Positions 62,957 through 64,000 of a stretch of 64,000 bases of DNA are shown here, piece by piece. Origin of the DNA: Achromobacter sp. HZ34 (GTDB lineage: Bacteria > Pseudomonadota > Gammaproteobacteria > Burkholderiales > Burkholderiaceae_B). A program made the position numbers and the translations under genes. Within the stretch, counting starts at the first letter, position 1, and each line of letters begins with the position of its first letter. Location of the stretch: assembly GCF_002209485.1 (NCBI RefSeq), contig NZ_NJIX01000003.1, forward strand, positions 124,001-188,000. The letters run 5' to 3'. Under the pieces are notes generated by a model. That model was not told the DNA's origin. It saw only the letters and a list, made by a program, of their open reading frames with translations, and did not search any database.

Positions 62957-63628
62957 ATGATCGGATTCGCCATCAATCCACGCCAACGCGCCGTCAGCGC
63001 CGACGCCGTCGAGCGCTTTCGCGCCATTCCCGTTGCCAACGTCAGCGACTGCATGTCGCGCATGAGCGCCGGCGGCGCGCGCTTGCGTCCCATGCACAAT
63101 GGCGCGCCCATGGCCGGGCCGGCGTTGACGGTGCGCTGCCGGCCCGGTGACAACCTGCTGGTGCACAAGGCGCTGGACCTGGCCGCGCCCGGCGACGTCA
63201 TCGTGGTCGATGCCGGCGGCGACCTGACCAATGCCATCATCGGCGAGATCATGGCGGCCTATGCGGAAACGCGCGGCGTGGCGGGCATCGTGATCAACGG
63301 CGCCATCCGTGATGCCGGAACGCTGCGGCAGGGATCGTTGCCGGTCTATGCGGCTGGTGTCACGCACCGGGGGCCTTACAAGGATGGCCCCGGCGTCATC
63401 AACGGCACTATCGCGCTGGACGGCATGACCATCGAACCGGGCGACCTGATCCTGGGCGATGACGATGGCCTGCTGTGCGTGCCTTACGACCAGGTGGAAG
63501 CGCTTTACCAGGCATCCAGCGCCAAGCACAAGGCGGAACTGGAAATGCTGGCGCAGATAGCGGCCGGCAAGCTCGACACATCCTGGATCGACGCCCGCCT
63601 GGCCGCGCAGGGGTGCAAGTTGAAGTAA
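62957..63628 (+). CDS. RraA family protein / 4-hydroxy-4-methyl-2-oxoglutarate aldolase-like
   Basis: 223 residues. The RraA-like fold has DCMSRMSAGGARLRPMHNG, VDAGGDLTNAIIGEIMAAYA and GIVINGAIRDAGTLR; the Arg-Asp pair of the last block is the aldolase metal/substrate site in HMG/CHA aldolases. Because the neighbours are catabolic, aldolase or decarboxylase activity is more likely than RNase E inhibition. A strong terminator follows. Confidence 0.88.
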   Translation: MIGFAINPRQRAVSADAVERFRAIPVANVSDCMSRMSAGGARLRPMHNGAPMAGPALTVRCRPGDNLLVHKALDLAAPGDVIVVDAGGDLTNAIIGEIMAAYAETRGVAGIVINGAIRDAGTLRQGSLPVYAAGVTHRGPYKDGPGVINGTIALDGMTIEPGDLILGDDDGLLCVPYDQVEALYQASSAKHKAELEMLAQIAAGKLDTSWIDARLAAQGCKLK

Positions 63629-63697
63629 GCCGGAATGATCGCGGCTACAGGCCTTTGCGGCTGCCGCAGGGCGAAGCCATGGACAAAGTCCAGAGGG

Positions 63698-63730
63698 AAA
63701 AGGGGAGAAAAAATTTCTCCCCTTTTTTCT
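63698..63730 (+). terminator. Terminator after the RraA-like gene
   Basis: Stem AAAAGGGGAGAAA / TTTCTCCCCTTTT with a 3-base loop, followed by TTCTTT, about 70 bases after the stop. Confidence 0.85.
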
Positions 63731-63890
63731 TTCCGGATCCTGCCCCCGAACGCAGCCCGCGCCGACCGCCACGATGAATCCAGGCGTGGCTGCAAGGGCG
63801 ATAGCCGAAAAGGGGGGCGATGGGGGGCTCCCCCAATATTAAAAAAATCCTCTGTTTGAGCGAAGGCCAGGCTCGCCGGCGTCCGCCGTC

Positions 63891-64000
63891 TCAGCCCGCT
63901 TCGTCAACCTGCCGGTTCACCTTGCGTTGTCCGCGAAACAGCAGATGGGTCGCGGACAGGTGGAAGCGCATGGCGGTTTCGGCATGCGCTGCATCGCCGG
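63891..64000 (-). CDS. GntR family regulator, C-terminal fragment (FCD domain; 5' part outside window)
   Basis: Only the last 35 residues are present, on the minus strand, ending in a TGA. The segment HAETAMRFHLSATHLLFRGQ is typical of the final helix of FCD-type GntR proteins, with the Glu-x-x-x-Arg-x-His pattern. It faces the oxidoreductase-Bug-aldolase unit and may regulate it. Too short for a firm subfamily call. Confidence 0.65.
   Translation of the reverse strand, partial: GDAAHAETAMRFHLSATHLLFRGQRKVNRQVDEAG

Noticed and set aside
63780-63845. Second terminator for the partial GntR gene at the G/C-rich runs
   Set aside because: The TGGGGG/CCCCCA pairing leaves almost no loop and is not followed by a convincing T run on the minus strand.

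Overview
The window is high-GC chromosomal DNA from a betaproteobacterium of the Alcaligenaceae, most likely a Bordetella or close relative. This rests on the secDF / PAP2 / miaB-phoH-ybeY-corC-lnt order, the many Bug-type solute-binding proteins, the MmgE/PrpD pair and a lipid A glucosamine (lgm-type) locus. No species call is possible from sequence reading alone.

Left part (1-9.7 kb): conserved core. It holds the secD 3' end and secF with a double terminator, a small membrane protein, a PAP2 phosphatase, the overlapping miaB-ybeZ-ybeY-corC-lnt series, and a convergent aldo/keto reductase. A sigma70-like promoter then leads into a tRNA Ala-Glu-Asp array with its own terminator. Behind the tRNAs (10.45-12.0 kb) is a small, AT-richer accessory patch. 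It contains an Abi-alpha (DUF4393) gene split at a six-G run and a BrnT/BrnA toxin-antitoxin pair. An RcnR/RcnA nickel-cobalt efflux unit with a clear G-tract operator follows.

Middle (13.6-33 kb): two MmgE/PrpD genes with a Bug binding protein, biotin synthase, an MFS protein, a peroxiredoxin, a Tat-exported dienelactone hydrolase and a 1175-residue AsmA-like DUF748 protein. A nearly complete molybdenum cofactor cluster follows: moaC-moaD-moaE-moaB-moeA on + and mobA/moaA on -. Next to it are a short FdsG-like [2Fe-2S] protein and fdhD, so cofactor synthesis sits beside formate dehydrogenase maturation, although no dehydrogenase lies in the window.

33-46 kb: regulator/transporter pairs (AraC/Fsr-like MFS, MocR/EamA-LysE), a universal stress protein, and a five-gene unit of a proline-racemase-like enzyme plus a PotABCD-type ABC importer, facing a GlxA-type regulator. 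The racemase-like enzyme has Gly where the second catalytic Cys belongs.

47.7-54.3 kb: envelope genes. A ChbG/HpnK deacetylase, GtrA, an ArnT-like and an ArnC-like transferase match the logic of the Bordetella lgm lipid A glucosamine pathway. A GT9 glycosyltransferase and an O-antigen-ligase-like protein follow.

54.3-64 kb: two catabolic units. The first is a TRAP importer with a LacI regulator, a 2-hydroxyacid dehydrogenase and an amidohydrolase; two tandem LacI-type palindromes lie upstream. The second is a DUF1932 oxidoreductase, a Bug protein and an RraA/HMG-aldolase-like protein, with the 3' end of a GntR regulator facing it at the window edge.

I found no CRISPR array, insertion sequence, rRNA or complete prophage. 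The most unusual points are the split Abi-alpha gene, the altered active-site residues in three catabolic enzymes, the abutting head-to-head start codons in the lipid A locus, and several well-formed operators that pair with nearby regulators.
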